Source: Scortum barcoo (Eukaryota; Chordata; Actinopteri; Centrarchiformes; Terapontidae). Taken from it: a stretch of DNA of 64,000 nucleotides. The notes under the pieces were generated by a model. It searched no databases. It had not been told where the DNA came from and worked only from the letters and a program-made list of their open reading frames with translations. Both the position numbers and the translations under genes were made by a program. Numbering within the stretch: position 1 is the stretch's first letter; every line of letters begins with the position of its first letter. Below, piece by piece: positions 24,527 to 39,500 of this stretch. Location: NCBI GenBank assembly GCA_023238725.1, contig CM041540.1:2321001-2385000 (forward strand). Reading direction: 5' to 3'.

Positions 24527-27500
24527 GTAAGATCCGATTTTTGTATTTCTACCTTTATTTTTTATGTTAATCATCATCTGCACGCTGTCACACCCACCTT
24601 TTCTCACCTATACACACACACACACACCATAAACACACACACCTGTCTGCCAGCATGTTCAGCTCTGATCATAATGTGTGTGTGTGTGAGTGTGTGTGAG
24701 TGTGTGTAAAAGCTGACACCTCACCATGAGACGTCAGGATTTCTGGGTTCATCCTGAGTGCTGCATGGCGCCTGAGGAGGGGTGTGTGTGTTTTTGTGTG
24801 TGTGTGTGAGGAGGGGGGTGTATCTGTTCTGCAGAGCACCTTGATCTCCTTCGCTTGTGTGTGTGTGTGTGTGTGTGTGACGGGTTTTTTTCACGAGTGT
24901 GTGTCCTCGTCTGGGAGTCTTTCCATTGGTATTCCTCTGAGGTTGTGACTGCACCAGCGTGTGTGTGTGTGTGTGTGTGTGTCACCTGATGGCATGAGGC
25001 TAAAGTGTGGACACGTTTAAGTGATGCTGATGACAGAACGGTGCCGGTTGCCACGACGGCGGGACATCCTCCATCATCATCCTCCATCCTCCTTTGGGCG
25101 CCATGGTTACCAGCATCCCTGCTACCTTCGGGCAAGCCGAGTGACCTTTTTTAGTGAAACTACAACCGCCCCCCCTCCCCTTCTCAAAGGCGCCCCCCTT
25201 CTCCACCTGCAGGACTCGACCACAGTTCAAAATGTCCGACCTCTCCCGGTGCGACACCTGCGAGCACCAGCCTCTTTACAATTGCAAACGGCCGGGGGCT
25301 CAACCTCCCCTCTCCTCCATCTCTGCCTCTCTCACACAGTCTCTATCTGCTCCCTCTCTCCACATGGCTCTTCTCACTTCCACACTGTCACCTACGCCCA
25401 CACCACCACCGCCACCTCACTCAGCCATCGGCGTCTAAAACCGACTCGCTTCTTCCCCCACTGTCCCCCAAGCTTATACAGGAAGAGAAGTCCCCAACTA
25501 GGAAGAAGAAGAAGGAGGAGGAGGAGGAGGAGATGTGTGTTTGCTCCGGCAGATTACCTTTTTTCCCTCCCCAGCTCAGATCCAAATCCGAGCTGCTCCA
25601 TTCAGAAATAATGTCTCCCTCCTCTTCCTCCTCTTCCTCCATCCCTCCCTCGTCTTCCTCGCTCTCCCTTTCTTCAATCGACAAGAGTTTGAGTGATTAC
25701 CTTTAATGGAGAGTAGTAGTACAGAGCGTTGCCCCCCCCCAGTGTGAGGAGTGTGTGTGTCTTGTTTACACACAATCATGCCTGTTTGTGTGTGTGTGTG
25801 TGTGTGTGGGGCCTCTTGCTCTGGCGCCCTGCCAGCACACACTCAGGGATGCCCTGCATTGAAATGACCGCTCAGATAAAGGCCCCCCCACCGCCATCAC
25901 CCCCCATCCCTCCCGGACCGCCCTCTCTGCGCCTCCCCCCCGCCGAGAGCCGGGCGTATAGATCTGCGTTGTAACTATGTGCTTTCCAAGTCTGCCTCCC
26001 TGCTCTCGCTCCTGATTGGTCGATTGCAGGAGGTGGTGTGTAATGTATACAACAGGAGGTGACCGCCGATCTCTCTCACAAGGTGGGGGGGTGGTGTTGG
26101 TGTTGGAGGGGGTGGGGTCTGCTCGCTGAGGTGAGGTGAGCGTAAAGGTAGCAGGGAGATTAAGCACAGTGCTGACGGTACATATTTGTGCGCTCGATGA
26201 TGCTCCTCGCCAACTCTCTCCGTCTGAATGAGGCGAGGAGCGTCTTAATGAGAAAATGCAAATGCCCAAAAAAAAAAGAGAGAAGAAAAGAGCCCTGCGG
26301 GGGGGGAGAGGAGAGACAGACGGGAGGCAGAGATGAAGTGTTTCCTGCTGCACGGTGCGGCGGCTGCTGCTGATGCTCTTCTTGTTTTTTGCCTGCGTCT
26401 GCATGCAGGTGATTAGTGACCTCACATCTGCATACCTGCAAGACAAACAGGAAGCAGAGAAGAAGAAGAGAAGGGATGGACAGACGGATGGATGGATGGA
26501 TGGATGGATGGGAAGTGACTCTTTACCGAGTAAAATGTTCTTGGAGGGGTTGAATCAAAGGCCTCCATCACTGAATGTGTGTGTGTGTGTGTGTGTTTTG
26601 ATGATCCAGCGGTACTCTGCCCCCATGTCCTTGGACCTGGTCGTCATGGTAACGGCCACCTCGGGAAGACAGCTTCCTGTTCCTGTGACATCACACAGAT
26701 AAACACTGTTTTATATATAAAAAAAGTGAACGTAGACGATAAGATCTGAGTAATGAATCGCTCCGGAGGATAATTAATCAATTAGTTCGCCCGCTGGAAG
26801 AAGCAAAGACTCCCTCGTTCAGTCTGAGACGCACAAACGATGGGAGGAAGTCGCCCATCGGAGAGACGACGAGGCAGCTAACGATTATTTTCACTATCGG
26901 TTAATTTGACTGACGAGTGATCCAGAAAACGTCGTGAAAAATGTCCATTATCCAACGCGACACCATCAGAGAGCTTTTCCTCCCCTGACCAACAAAATTT
27001 AAAAATATTCTGTTTATGATCATACAAGACAAAGAAAAGCAACAAATATTCACTTTAGAGACTCTGAAGCAGAGAAACGTTTGACAGTTTTGCTTGAAAA
27101 ATGGCCATGACTTGTAAAATATTCGAATCAATTGTCACACATGAATCGTCTTCTTGTCGCATTCAGGACCAAATATCTTTGTAGGATTGTGTTTTGTTGT
27201 TTTACTCTTAAGGTTTGTCCCTTTCTGCTGAGACTCTGGATGTCTAATAAAGGAGGCTCGCTGTGATGATTTCCTCCCTGCAGCTCTGAGAGGTTTTTTT
27301 ATTTGCATCTCTGCGCGTGATAACCATCAGCAGCTGCAGACAAACAAATGTGGAACCTCATCCGAGACTCGAAGCGAACCCCCGATATTGTTCCTCGTGA
27401 GTGTTCGGTAACATCAGACAGCTGCTGTGGTCGATCCGCAGCAACAACCGCAGGGCCGGACAGGTCGGTTCAGCACCTCCTGCTCTCGGAGGAGCAATTT

Positions 27501-30500
27501 CAGGGGCCTCGTGGCTCCCATTGATGTTTCCATCAACATCGTAAAGTGACCTGAAGCACTTCATGAATGGACACGAAACTCTCCCGGCTGAATCCTCCAA
27601 ACAAACGAGGAACAGCTGATCTGATTCTTTGATTAAAAAGTCAGTGCAGGAGGGACAATTTAACTACAACTCCCAAGATGCATTTTAGCACAAATTATCT
27701 AATCGCCACCATTAAAGTTCTGTTTTATTCAGTTTTGAATTCAGAATTTGAATTTTTGGCTCATTTTAGGGAAAATTCAGCACTAATAATGTTTTTGTGC
27801 ACAAATTCAACCATCCTGTGGGTATATTAGTGTTTCTTGCTTGAAACTTACTGGATTAAACTTGATCTTGCTGCATGTGATAACCTGAATTTGTTGAATA
27901 TGAACGACGGCAGCCTCGCAGGTAATGCCAGTCTTCACACAAGGTCCTACAAAAAAATACAAATACGAACGCCATTAAAATCATTTCACCGCCGGAGCTC
28001 CGACTCCGAGAGTAAAGTCTAGACGCCCGCGGTCTCCAGGTGCTGATCACATCAAGGTTTTTTTTGGCATCGCCTTCGTTTTCTTTCCACTATAAATGTT
28101 TTGTCTTCATCTCGGCAGGCTTTTGGGATCAGCTCCAGCTTTTACGAGTAGCCTCAGACCAGAGGTGTTCGCATATCATCTCACTAATGTGGAGCAACGG
28201 CGGTGATTGAAAGTAATCTCGTTTAGCTGGAATCTGTAGTGACGGCGTAGCTGGTTGATGGTGTTTAGAGCAGCTTTCTGTTTGTATAAAATTGCTTGAT
28301 AAAGTCACTTTTGGAGAAAAAAGTCACGTTTAAGCTTGAAAATTAATGATTTTGCGCCACCTTCGTCCTCCACAGTGGTTTCATGCTCTGGCCCTCGATG
28401 GCGTCTGACCACCGGGCCAGCAAAACGATCTGTCGGCCTTTCAGATCGAATCAGTCCTGAGATTTCACGAGACAAATTCCTCATGCTCGCTGTATTGTCT
28501 GCGGACTCTTCCCCCCACGTCGGCGTGTTTCCACATTGTTAGCCGCGCCGGCTGGAGCTCCTCTGATCAAAGAGGCTGAGTCTCGTCTTCGGGGGTGTTA
28601 ACGGGGACACGCGAGGAGGTTTCTAAGAGGAAGCGTTTCAGACTTCAAAAGGTAAAAGTGCGGCGGATGTCCTCCCTTCACGTTCAATCGGCTGTGATCC
28701 AAGCTGAGCAGTTTCATTGATGCCATCTCGTCTCCTCGGTGGATCTGCTCAAATCCGCCTTTTCTGCAACAGCAAACCTTTTTTTTCCTCCTTTTTCACA
28801 CAATCTTCTGCTTCAGCTCACAATTATTTTCATTATCAGTCAATCAGCAGTTAATCTGGTTATTCTCTTCACTCATTGTTTGGTGTAGAAATGGGAAGAA
28901 AACAGATAAGATTTCTGTAACATAAGACAAAATACTCTGCTCATCTTGAGGGAAATGTGTGTTCAACATCCATCTGACGGTTGTTGAAATGTTCTTTGCC
29001 TCTGATAGATGTTCATGTTAAGAGGAAAAAAGCCTCACATGATTTTGTAAAGTTTCTCTCTCAGCCTTTGATGTGGTGTCTGAAATCCTGACGGAAAGTA
29101 CGAGTGGGATTCGTAAGAAAAGCAAAAGAAGTTTGAAGTTTGTTTTATCCTACAAAAAAAAATCATCAGAGACTCATCACCTGTGAGAATATTTAGCCTT
29201 TAGTTAATATACGTATTAATATACAATCATCAGCTGAGAATTTGATGTGATGAGGTAAATATAGAAAGCAGATCTCTTTATATTTATAACAAGTATAATA
29301 ATGTTTGCAAAACTCAATATGATGACATATAAAGAAAGTAAAAGATTCTCAAGTTTCTCAAATGAAAGTCCTGAAACAGAGGAAACATGTTGTTTTGGTC
29401 TTCTTGACTGCACATGAGCTGCAAAGATTAGTCGATTAACAGATTAATCGATGATGTAAATGCTGATGCTGGTGTTGATCTCTGAAGGAAAAACACAACT
29501 TGTCGCCTCTTAAAGTAAAAAACAGCGTTCAAGAAAGTCGACATTTAAAGGAGATTTTGATGACCAGATGTAAAGTTGTGAATTTTGAAGGATGAAATAC
29601 GACTCAGTGTCCGAATATTTGAATACAATGGAGATAACAGTGATTGGAAATGTATTTATGGTGGTAGCAAACAATCACTAAGCCCCTCCGTAGCTTAGCA
29701 ACTGTAACTAGGAAGAGTTTTTAAGACATAAACAAACGAGACCTTTAGAAGAGCAGATATGCAGATAAACTTACTTAAATTTGAACAAAGGACATTAACT
29801 CAAGTACTTTATTTAACTACAGTTTTGAGGTACTTGAGTTTTTCCATGTTCTGCTACTTACCATTACAATTAAAAAGTACTGTACTTTTTACACACTATA
29901 GCTCACATTTAACAGATGCAACATTAAAATCATTCACAAAATCGAAACATTAATAATCAAGTAATATAATATCATAATGTTTACTTATACTTGAACTATT
30001 TGAAGTATTTTTTCATACTTTTATACTTAGATAAGATGTTAAAATGCAGGACTTTTACTTGTATTAGAGTATTTTTGCTCAGGTGAAATATCTGAACCAT
30101 ACTGGTGCATAAAGCATGAAGCATCGGCGGTGTTGCTATGGTAATGCGCAGCCCATCAGAGGCCCAACACCAATTTATAAAAGTGATTAAACCGTTGACC
30201 GCTGGGACGCCTCAAACTGTTGTGAGGTGTCCCGTTTAGCCGAGCAGCCAATCACAAACAAGTATTTTCCTCGCCGGGGTAAAATGTGTTACAGCCGCCG
30301 GGGACGCAGAGCAGCAAAGCAGACATTCATTTATATGAAAGTGTTGCAGCTCATCACACACACACACATTCAGTGTATGAGAGCAGCATGAAATGGCAGC
30401 CATTTTAAATTAGTAAGCTAACAGCAGCAATCGATACAGACACACAAACATGTACAGTAACACACTTTCATAGAGTCGCAGGGACCAGAGGCCACGGCAG

Positions 30501-30533
30501 TTTTTCTACAGAGATCTATGAAGCATGTCCGGC

Positions 30534-30564
<31 letters not shown>

Positions 30565-33500
30565 ATTACATGTGTGGATGCGGCAGATTCAAGCTCTTGT
30601 CTTCACCTTCCTCATCACATGGTTCACACACAGTGTGTGGTTGCCAAGACAACAGGTAGTGGAGTGGATAGGGTCCCCCAGGGATTGGTGTGTGTCTGTC
30701 TGTCTGTGTTTGTGAGCGTGTGTGTGTGTGTGTGTGTGTGAAAGAGAGAGAGAGAGAGAGAGAGGTGGGGTTATCATTGTGTATTCTGTACCCGCTCTCT
30801 GCCTCCTGCTGCAGATAGATCCAGCTCTGAAACAGCACGACCAGTGAAGCGTGCAGCCAGGCATTACCATGCTGACTGTGGGACTGACTGATAGTGTGTG
30901 TGTGCACATGCAGGCAGTGTTTGTGTGTGTGGGGTTTTCAATGCGGTCAGAGGATGTCGTCCAAGGTGACTCCTCTGAGAAAAATGGACATCTTCATCAG
31001 TAATTAAAAGGGATTAAAGACAGAGAGGTGGAGAGAGAAGAGAGGGTTGTGCTGAACAATTAGCTCATTCAATCAATTAATCGATCGACAGAAAATAAAC
31101 CTATTCGAATGAATTAATCAGATTATTGTCATTTATCAAGCAAACGCTGAACATGATATGAGGATCCTTCTCTCAGTTTAATGTAAACTGAATATTTTAT
31201 TTTGGACTAAAGAAGCAATTTGAAGACGTCATGATGGACATTTTTCACATTTTATTGATCTTGGATGCCTATTGAATGCCTATTGGATGCCTTTACATGA
31301 AACATTAATGCCCTCAGGATGATTTAAAAATCTGATTACTTGATTACTCGCTCGATTACTTGCCTTTTTCAACAAGCACCATTGTCACTTGTATTTATAA
31401 AAATTTGTAAATATCTGCAGAACGAATCTCTCTTACTTGATTTTTTTGTGTTTTTTCTGTACTAATTAGCAAAGCTTAGCCTGCAGCTGTGACTCAGGAA
31501 GTAGATCAGGTTATATGTTAATCCCCAGGTTGGCCTGTCGATACCCGACTTGAGCAAATATACTGAACTCTGTGCTGCCTTTGCATGGCAGCTTTGCTTC
31601 TCACATAGACCTTGTAAAGGTCTATAGCGCTTTATAAATTCAGTCCGTTTACTGTTTACGAGGCCAAAATAAGATGCACAGTAATCATGACACCTGTCTG
31701 ACATCAGCACAAGAGCATATCAGCTGTTTTAATCACACATGTTGAGTCAGAGTTGAAGCTTTATCAACATACGTGTCCAAATGCAGGGGTTTAATGAACC
31801 AAACTTTCATGCAGTTTAAAGCAGCTGTAGATAACAGATACAGACTTTTCTGCTTTTAACACATTCATTTATGTTTTCAGGTGCATTTACTGGTTTTAGA
31901 GCAATTCATTAAAATAGTTTATTATATTTGAAGGATTATTCCATCACTGCTCAAAGTCTTCAGTTTCCTCTTGATAAAAATCACCAGATACAGACGTGGT
32001 TATGGGATGTTTGTGGTCGTGTTTACGCTGCACTCTGAGCTGAAAACACGACACAGCTGAAAAAAGTCCATTTTAAGGTCAGGAAACGAGCGTCGCATTT
32101 CCACAAAAAAATTGGGTTCATAGTCTTTGTTTTTCACAGCACGACAACACCAAGATGAATGAACAACACGAGAGCAACGATGGATGATCCGCCATCTCTG
32201 TGGGGCTAAAATAAAAGATTAATGGATGTCACAACACTGCCTCCAAAAATATTCCAGTTTTTTTTTTTTTTTTTTGCTGCTGTGGATGAACAAATTGCCA
32301 AAGTGTCTAATTTAAAATGACATCCATCTGTGTGTGTGTGTAGATGTGCGGGCGCAGTTGGTGGAGCAGCAGCGATGTCTGGAGCAGCAGACCGAGATGC
32401 GAGTCCAGCTGCTCCAGGACCTGCAGGACTTCTTCAGGAAGAAGGCCGAGATCGAGACCGAATACTCCAGAAACCTGGAGAAGCTCGCCGAGAGATTCAT
32501 GGCCAAAACACGCAGCACGAAAGACCATCAGCAATACAAGTAGGACTGTGTGTGTGTGTGTGTGTGTGCTTCATTTATATTCTGATGTTGTGACACCTTT
32601 ATCAATGAATTTGTTTGTGATTTGGATTTTGCACTTGGCTGAATTGCAGTTTCGATAATATTTTAATTATCGGTTCTGCAGACATGTGTGACTCATATTG
32701 TGGAGACATAAATCTGTTTACATGCTCACATTTGTGCAGACTCTCCTTCATTTTAGGGACAAAACAGATAAAGTCCCCATAACATAAATCAATCAAATTA
32801 ATCTAAGGGTGAAGACTTTAAGATTTAGGTTTAAGGTTTAAGGTGTAAGATTCAGGTAAGTCTCCAAAAAATTATTGTAAATCAATATATTGTCCTGAAG
32901 TGAAGGAAGATTTAAGATTCAAGAATTTATTATCATGTGCACAATAATTACATTGGGTAGTCGCTAGAAATTAATTTCTTTAGTCACAGGCTCCCTAAAA
33001 GAAAATCCACACAAGCAAAAAAAAAAAAGATAGAAAAACTAAAAATTACTAGCAGCGCCAGAGTAATAAAACAAAATATAGACCTAAAATGTGAATTATA
33101 GAATTAAAATAACATATATAACTAAACATTTTACTTAAAATTTTAGAAAATCATTAAGAAATCAGTGTGTATATCATTTGTGTTTGTAGGATTTATGGTA
33201 AAACATGAAAGATTTTTATAACTTCTCTGCAGTATATTATATATAAAATTAACTTTATCTTTACCAGCTGCAACATTAAAGTGAACACATGAATGCATCA
33301 ATAATTATGATCCAGTAATGTGAAAGAGTGAGTTTTTCTTCACTGTGGTATTGCTGATTTTTGCTGAAGTAAATATTTGAGTACTCCTTCCACCTATGCC
33401 ATTTTACTTAAAATGTTTTCACATACACATTTATGAGAATTAAACTTTCATTTTGACTCCAAACACATGAGAATAATTTTAACAAAGGAGGTATATTTGA

Positions 33501-36500
33501 CAGATGTTTGTGTGTTTTCTCTTTCTCTCCTCCAGAAAAGATCAGAACCTGCTGTCTCCAGTCAACTGTTGGTACCTGCTGTTAAACCAGGTCATTTTTT
33601 TTTTACATATTTGGTGTATTTTTACTACAAAAACCTTTTATAACAGTAGAAAAATGAATGATATCCCCCCCTTTTCTCTTTTTTTCAGGTGAGAAGGGAG
33701 AGTAAGGACCACGCCACCATCAGCGACCTCTACCTGAACAACGTCATCACCCGCCTCACACACATCAGCGAGGACTCGGCGCGCCTGCTGAAGAGGGTGA
33801 GCTGCTGTTCGTGATTCATCAGAGACATAAAAACTGTGAAAACACCTCAGTGAGCCTCACAGTTGTTCCCTCATCACCATGAAAACACACACTGCCCTTT
33901 ATTTTGACTCAATCACACACACACACACACTGTCCTGCTGCCATAAATAGGAGAGCAACAAATGTGGATTCATCCGCCGCTGAAAATAGTCCCCATCTCC
34001 TCGAGTTTGTTTGATTAAAAACTACAGTGAGCAGCTGGGAAGTCAGAAAGTATTTAGAGTCTTTTTTGGACTTTTTATGGGATTTGTCATCTTTATTTTG
34101 CACAAAACAATATCATCAAAACATCAAATTTTAGAAGTACGACTCTTAAAAGTGTAAACATCAAACACACAGTCGGACTCATGATGACAGTTTTAAAAAA
34201 AATAATCAAAATCAATGCATCAAAACCAGAAATATCATTTTTTAAAAATAAATCCACACATTGCTCTTCCTTCTCAAAACCTGCTGCCTACATTACCCAC
34301 AATCCAACTCAACCATCTTGTTATAGATCTGTGTGTGATGTTAGTAGCGGCTGCTGATTTGTAAAATCAGTGGACTTCCCCTTTAAACAATTTATTATGT
34401 ATTAACATTTTGCCTGGTCCTCCCGCCTTAGTCTTGATTTATGTGACCGTGACAACACAGCGCTGTGAGGCAATAACTAATAGTTATTTTTATTATTGAT
34501 TAATATGCTGTTTGATCAGGAAAGTTACAGAGCATCACAATCTTTTAAATCTCAAGGTGATGTTGTTAAGGTGGTCAGTTAGCTGTTTTCTTTTGTCTGA
34601 CTAACTGTGTAAAACCAAATATATTCAGCTATTATCACATAAGGCAGAGAAAAGCAGCAAATTCTCACATTTGAGAAGCGGAAATCATCAATAAATCAAT
34701 AAATTGATTATCAGAATAGTTGCAGATAAAATGTATGTTCCTTGACTAAACGATTAATTGTGGAGCTCGACAGCCGGTGTTGATGGACTGGGCCACTTTC
34801 CAGTTCAAGTTGTGATCATTTTGGTTGCATTTTGAACCATCTGTGAGATTTCCACCAATGAAAAATTATATATTAAAGGCTTTATACGAATAAATTGATC
34901 TGAGCTGTATGAACGAGTCCAGCAGAGTCGACAGACGCGGCTCATCGCGGGACCTCCGTAATAAGCCGCGGTTGAGGTGATGTTTTATCGCCTATAAAAC
35001 GTTTTACTGTAAATCTCTATAAACGTTGCAGTCGAAGTCCCACATCCCCTCTGTGTCCGCCTTTAAATCTGTCGCAGTCACCAGTGATGGTTTGTGAAAA
35101 AAGGGGGGAAAGAAAAATCTAATAAATCCTGCAATTTTCTTTACATCTGTAATTTATGTAGAAAAAATAGTCTTTTTATTAATATGTGATAAAAGTTAAT
35201 GATCAGAGGGGAATTGATCTTTTCTGTACAGCTGTAGAGGAAATAGTAGTAAAAGAAGTAGTAATACCACACTGTAGAAATACTTGATTACAAGTAAATA
35301 AATCAAAATCTAGTCTAAAAGTAAAAGCTGTGAAGAATTATCAGTACTTAAAACATCAAAAAGTGCTCATTGTGCAGAAAAATGGCTTAATGGTGTTTTA
35401 TTGTATGATTGAGCCCTAAAAATCTTATTTTTACATGATTATATTAAAAGGTAACATTAATGTTGTTGTTTTTACTATTTTATGTACTTTTATGTACTTT
35501 TAGTAGTATAATCTGGAATATCGCTTATAAAAGATGTTTTGTTTGTAAAATCTTAATTTAAAAAGAAACTATGACTCCTAAACAAATATAGTAAAGTATA
35601 TATACCTCTGAAATGCAGTGAAGTTGAGGTATAAATGAACATGAAGTGGAAGTACTCGAGTAAAGTACAAGTACAGTACTCGAGTAAATGCACTATGTCA
35701 TGTTAAGTTTTCTGTGTGTGCAGGCTTGTTCATTTTTTCATAGTACAAGAGTTGATTCTAATGAAAAGTAAAGTCAGTGTTCCCCCGAGGTCTGTCGGGC
35801 CGCCTCGGAGTTTAGCAAATTAAACACACACACACTCACACACACTCACTCACACACACGTGCACGCTCCTCACCGCCTCCAACTTTAGCTCGCCGTGTT
35901 CATTATTAATCTCTCCTCCGGCTCGTCTTTTATTCATGCTAACTAAAGTGCAGCGGCCGCCAGCAGCTATAAACAGAAAGACCTCCATCACGCCGCCGCG
36001 TCCTCTCAGAAACTCTGCTCTGAGGAGGGACGCCGGGGGAGGAGACGGCCGGCTCCGTGGCCATGACAACGGCCGTCAGCCCCCGTGGCCATGGCGACAG
36101 GCTCAGCTGATCTTTTCTCAGCGGGCGCTATGGGAACGAGATTCATCCATCCTGGGATTCCACAGTCATTTAGCATAATGTAATATTAATGCGGCGCCAC
36201 ATAACTCCTTCCCCAAACTGGAGGGGCTGTTTAATGCATGAGACTGCAGGCGGCAGAGCTCGGCTGCTTTCATTTAGGAATTCATTTGTTTGTGTGTGGT
36301 CAGATCCGTTTATTTATCTGCTGCTGGTCGGCCTGATGGAGCCCCACAGTTTCTTTACATTACAGAGGAAGCGATCGGATCCTTTACTCGAAGCGGCTCG
36401 AATCAGTAGTTTGGTTTTAACAACACAAGCAGCTCCTCTCAACTTTACTGAGATTTACAGTTTCACCTCATTGTTTGTCTGTCCGGCCACAACATCACTT

Positions 36501-39500
36501 TTCTAGTTCACACATGGTGTCGTTTTCAGATTAAAAACAGAATAAAAAGCCACAGTAACAGCAGACAGACTCATTTAGAGAGCAGCTGGTGAACACAGTG
36601 GAGTCATTTAGCAGCTACAAGAGGCAGATATTTCCCTCAGGAGGTGGTGGAGACCAAAAAAAGAGCTAAAAGAGAGACTCGTTTTCATCCAATGAAGCAT
36701 CATGCTGCTGCAGGATGTGGAAATAAGCAGCTGTTTGCCAACAAGTTCAACTAAAAACAGTGATGATATATATCAACATCAGTACTGCCCACAAGTGGAA
36801 TCAGTTACTGAGTAAACGTACAAACACATTCATATACAATTACACCAAAATCCTACTAAGGCACAGAAGTGCTATCAGCAAAATGTACTTTAAAGTATTA
36901 AAAGTAAACGCTCTTATTCTGAAAAGACATGTCCTACATTATTATATATTAAACTACAAGATCATTTATAAGTTAGTTAATCGGCAGCATGTTGGTTTGA
37001 TCTATTTTAAATACAGTTAGCTAATTATGTCCAGTGGTGACCAACCTAGGGGTCGAGCCCCTCCAAAGGGTCACCAGATAAATGTGAGGGGTTGTGAGAT
37101 GATTAATGGGAGAGGAAAGAAGAAAAAACTCATTTCTGATGAACAGATCTGTTTTTAGTTTTTAGACTTTTCTCTTATTTACAACTCATAAACATCTGAA
37201 ATGTGAACAGGAGACATGACGAGATATTGATTTTGGTAAAGGATCACAAACTAAAAATGTATATTTTATATGTAAAATCTTAATCCGAAAAGTAACTATA
37301 GCTTTCAGATGAATATAGAGCAGTATAAATTACAATATTTACAAGTTTAAAGTAGCATAAAGTGGAAAATACTTAAGTATAGTTCATTATTAAATGTACT
37401 TACTTTCCACCACTGCTGACAGTCTGATTAAATGTGTCTTTAACTTGTGCTGATGATATTTTTCTCTCCTCTCTTGTCTTTTTCATCCTCTGTCAGAGTA
37501 AGGAGATCATCTTTCAGCTTCAGGAAGACCTCATGAAGCTTCTGAACGAGCTTTACACGGTGAGTGGAGCAAACAGTTTTCATCAGTGTTTTAAAAGTCT
37601 GGTGTTAAAAGAAAACTACAGTTAATATTTATTTTTGGTCTTAAAAAAGCTGTTAAACACTGTAAAAGAAGGACGACAAAGCATCAACTAAAATATTAAA
37701 ATGTCATTTAAGTACTTTTTGCTTGCACAGAAAGAATTAGAAACTGTACAAACAAAGTCAGAAACATATTTTAAAAGTTCAGATTGCGTCTGTTTTAAAA
37801 GGAGGAGGCTTCGCTGCATTTTCATGAAATTCTGCTGTTTGTCTGATATTATTTTTCAGCCTTAAAGGAGAGTATTTGCAGATTTTTGTCTGTTAAACGT
37901 GAAGTCTGAGCCATAAAAGCTTCTGGATGTCAGATTAGAGTCGGCCTGATGACCTAGAGGAATAAAAAGCGTCGTTTTGCTCAGATGTGTTTTCACCGGC
38001 TGCTGCTCCCCAGGTGATGAAGACGTATCACATGTACCACGCGGAGACGATCAACGCAGAGGCCAAACTGCGGGAGGCGGAGCGTCAGGAGGGCCGCGTG
38101 AAGGGCGTGTCGGGGACGGGCGGAGGGGTGGAGCCTGTGTTCGGCCTGCGGATAGAAGAGCGCCACCAGAGACGCAACGCCGCCCGCAAGATGGAGAAGA
38201 TGAGAGAGAAGGTAAAGGAAGCATCTCAATTCATTTTCCTTTTGTCCTTCCCGCTGACGAGAAAGGAAAGATGCGTTATGCGGACGGGATTAACTTCACA
38301 GCGGGGTGGAATGAAATATTCATTCTGATCCTCTGTAATTCAACTCACCGCCTCAGCGTTTTAAGCATCAGGAAATTACAGGATGTGGTGTGTAATTGAC
38401 TTTGAGCGGGACAAAGAGAGAGACAGAAACAAAAGAGAGGCAGAAATCCTTCGTAGAGTCAAAACTCAGTCAGACATGAACTCACAAACCCAGCGAGACT
38501 TACACTTCCTGAGAATAACACGAATAAACCTCCATTATTTCAATTAGAAATCAGAGAAAAAAGGTGCCTGAGAAGTTTTCTTCAGTCTCAAAGTAATCCA
38601 GTGAAAATGATCTGCCATTTAAAGTCCACTGAATCAGCTGTTAGCACTTCCTGGATGTTCAGTTTACCGAAATTTAAACAAATATAAGCTAAAAACGGAG
38701 CTCAAAAGAGAATAATCAAACCTTCCTGTTGCTGTAAATCATGGAAGGACAAACAGAAAAAAACAGAGAGATCCACTTTAAAACACAAAGACATCACAGA
38801 GGACGGCATTAAAGTCCAGTCTGAATGGAGCTTTAGTCTCATTTTTATGTTACTATTGGCTTATTTACCCAAACTTATGCTCTTTTAAAACTTCATGTTG
38901 CTGATAGTTAATAATGTTTGCATCCTTTGCAGTGTTGAATCTCACATCGTTTTGCACAAATAACCACGAATTCGAGACAATTTTAAGTTAAAATGTGAGC
39001 TTGCACTGCATCAAATGATAATGATGCAGAAAGGATGTGAGCGCTTTATTTACCCAAACTATGTCACTTTTCTGTCTTTTTGATGTCTTGGAGTTTGCAC
39101 ATGTGCTGTATGCAATGAAAAGTGTAAAGGATGTAAATACACCTCGTTAAAATAGTTTCTACCTGCAGCTCACGGATGTGACAGACACTTAATTAAAATG
39201 TGTTTATTGCTCAAAGACAACAGACTCGTCACCTCCTCCTGCCTGTGATGTTCTTCATCATACAGGTTAAAAGGGGAAGCGACATCTTTCTGATAAAAGT
39301 TGATTTTTCCTTCAGATGGTTGAAGCGTACGTATGGATTCAGTCTAACCGATATTTTCCTCTCTATTTTTTCACGTCTTTCTTCATCAGAGGAAGGCAAA
39401 GTACTCGGAGAACAAGCTGAAGACTCTTAAAGCCAGAAACGAGTATCTGTTGACTCTGGAGGCCACCAACGCCTCCGTGTTTAAATACTACATCCACGAC

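Larger units (their letters stand above)
24527..32343 (+). other. srgap1 intron 1 (7.8 kb)
   Basis: The longest intron. The first 2 kb are rich in GC, CCTCCT and (GT)n; the rest is AT-rich. It holds RFX X-box-like motifs near 26640 and 30132, a (GGAT)n run, (GT)n/(GA)n runs and an AGTAC-type repeat at 29780-30100. No convincing alternative coding exon was recognised. A T18 run lies at about 32257-32275, close to the acceptor. Confidence 0.8.
33797..37496 (+). other. srgap1 intron 4 (3.7 kb)
   Basis: Holds copies of repeat families B, D and E and two AGTAC-type repeats. A separate GC- and CpG-rich block at about 35790-36290 stands out between AT-rich flanks and is a candidate regulatory element. 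No coding exon recognised. Confidence 0.75.

Noticed and set aside
25000..26400. Open frames of up to 226 codons in the GC-rich start of intron 1
   Set aside because: Rich in Pro, Ser, Arg and HT repeats, no known domain, and located between the well-supported exons 1 and 2 without a conserved phase.
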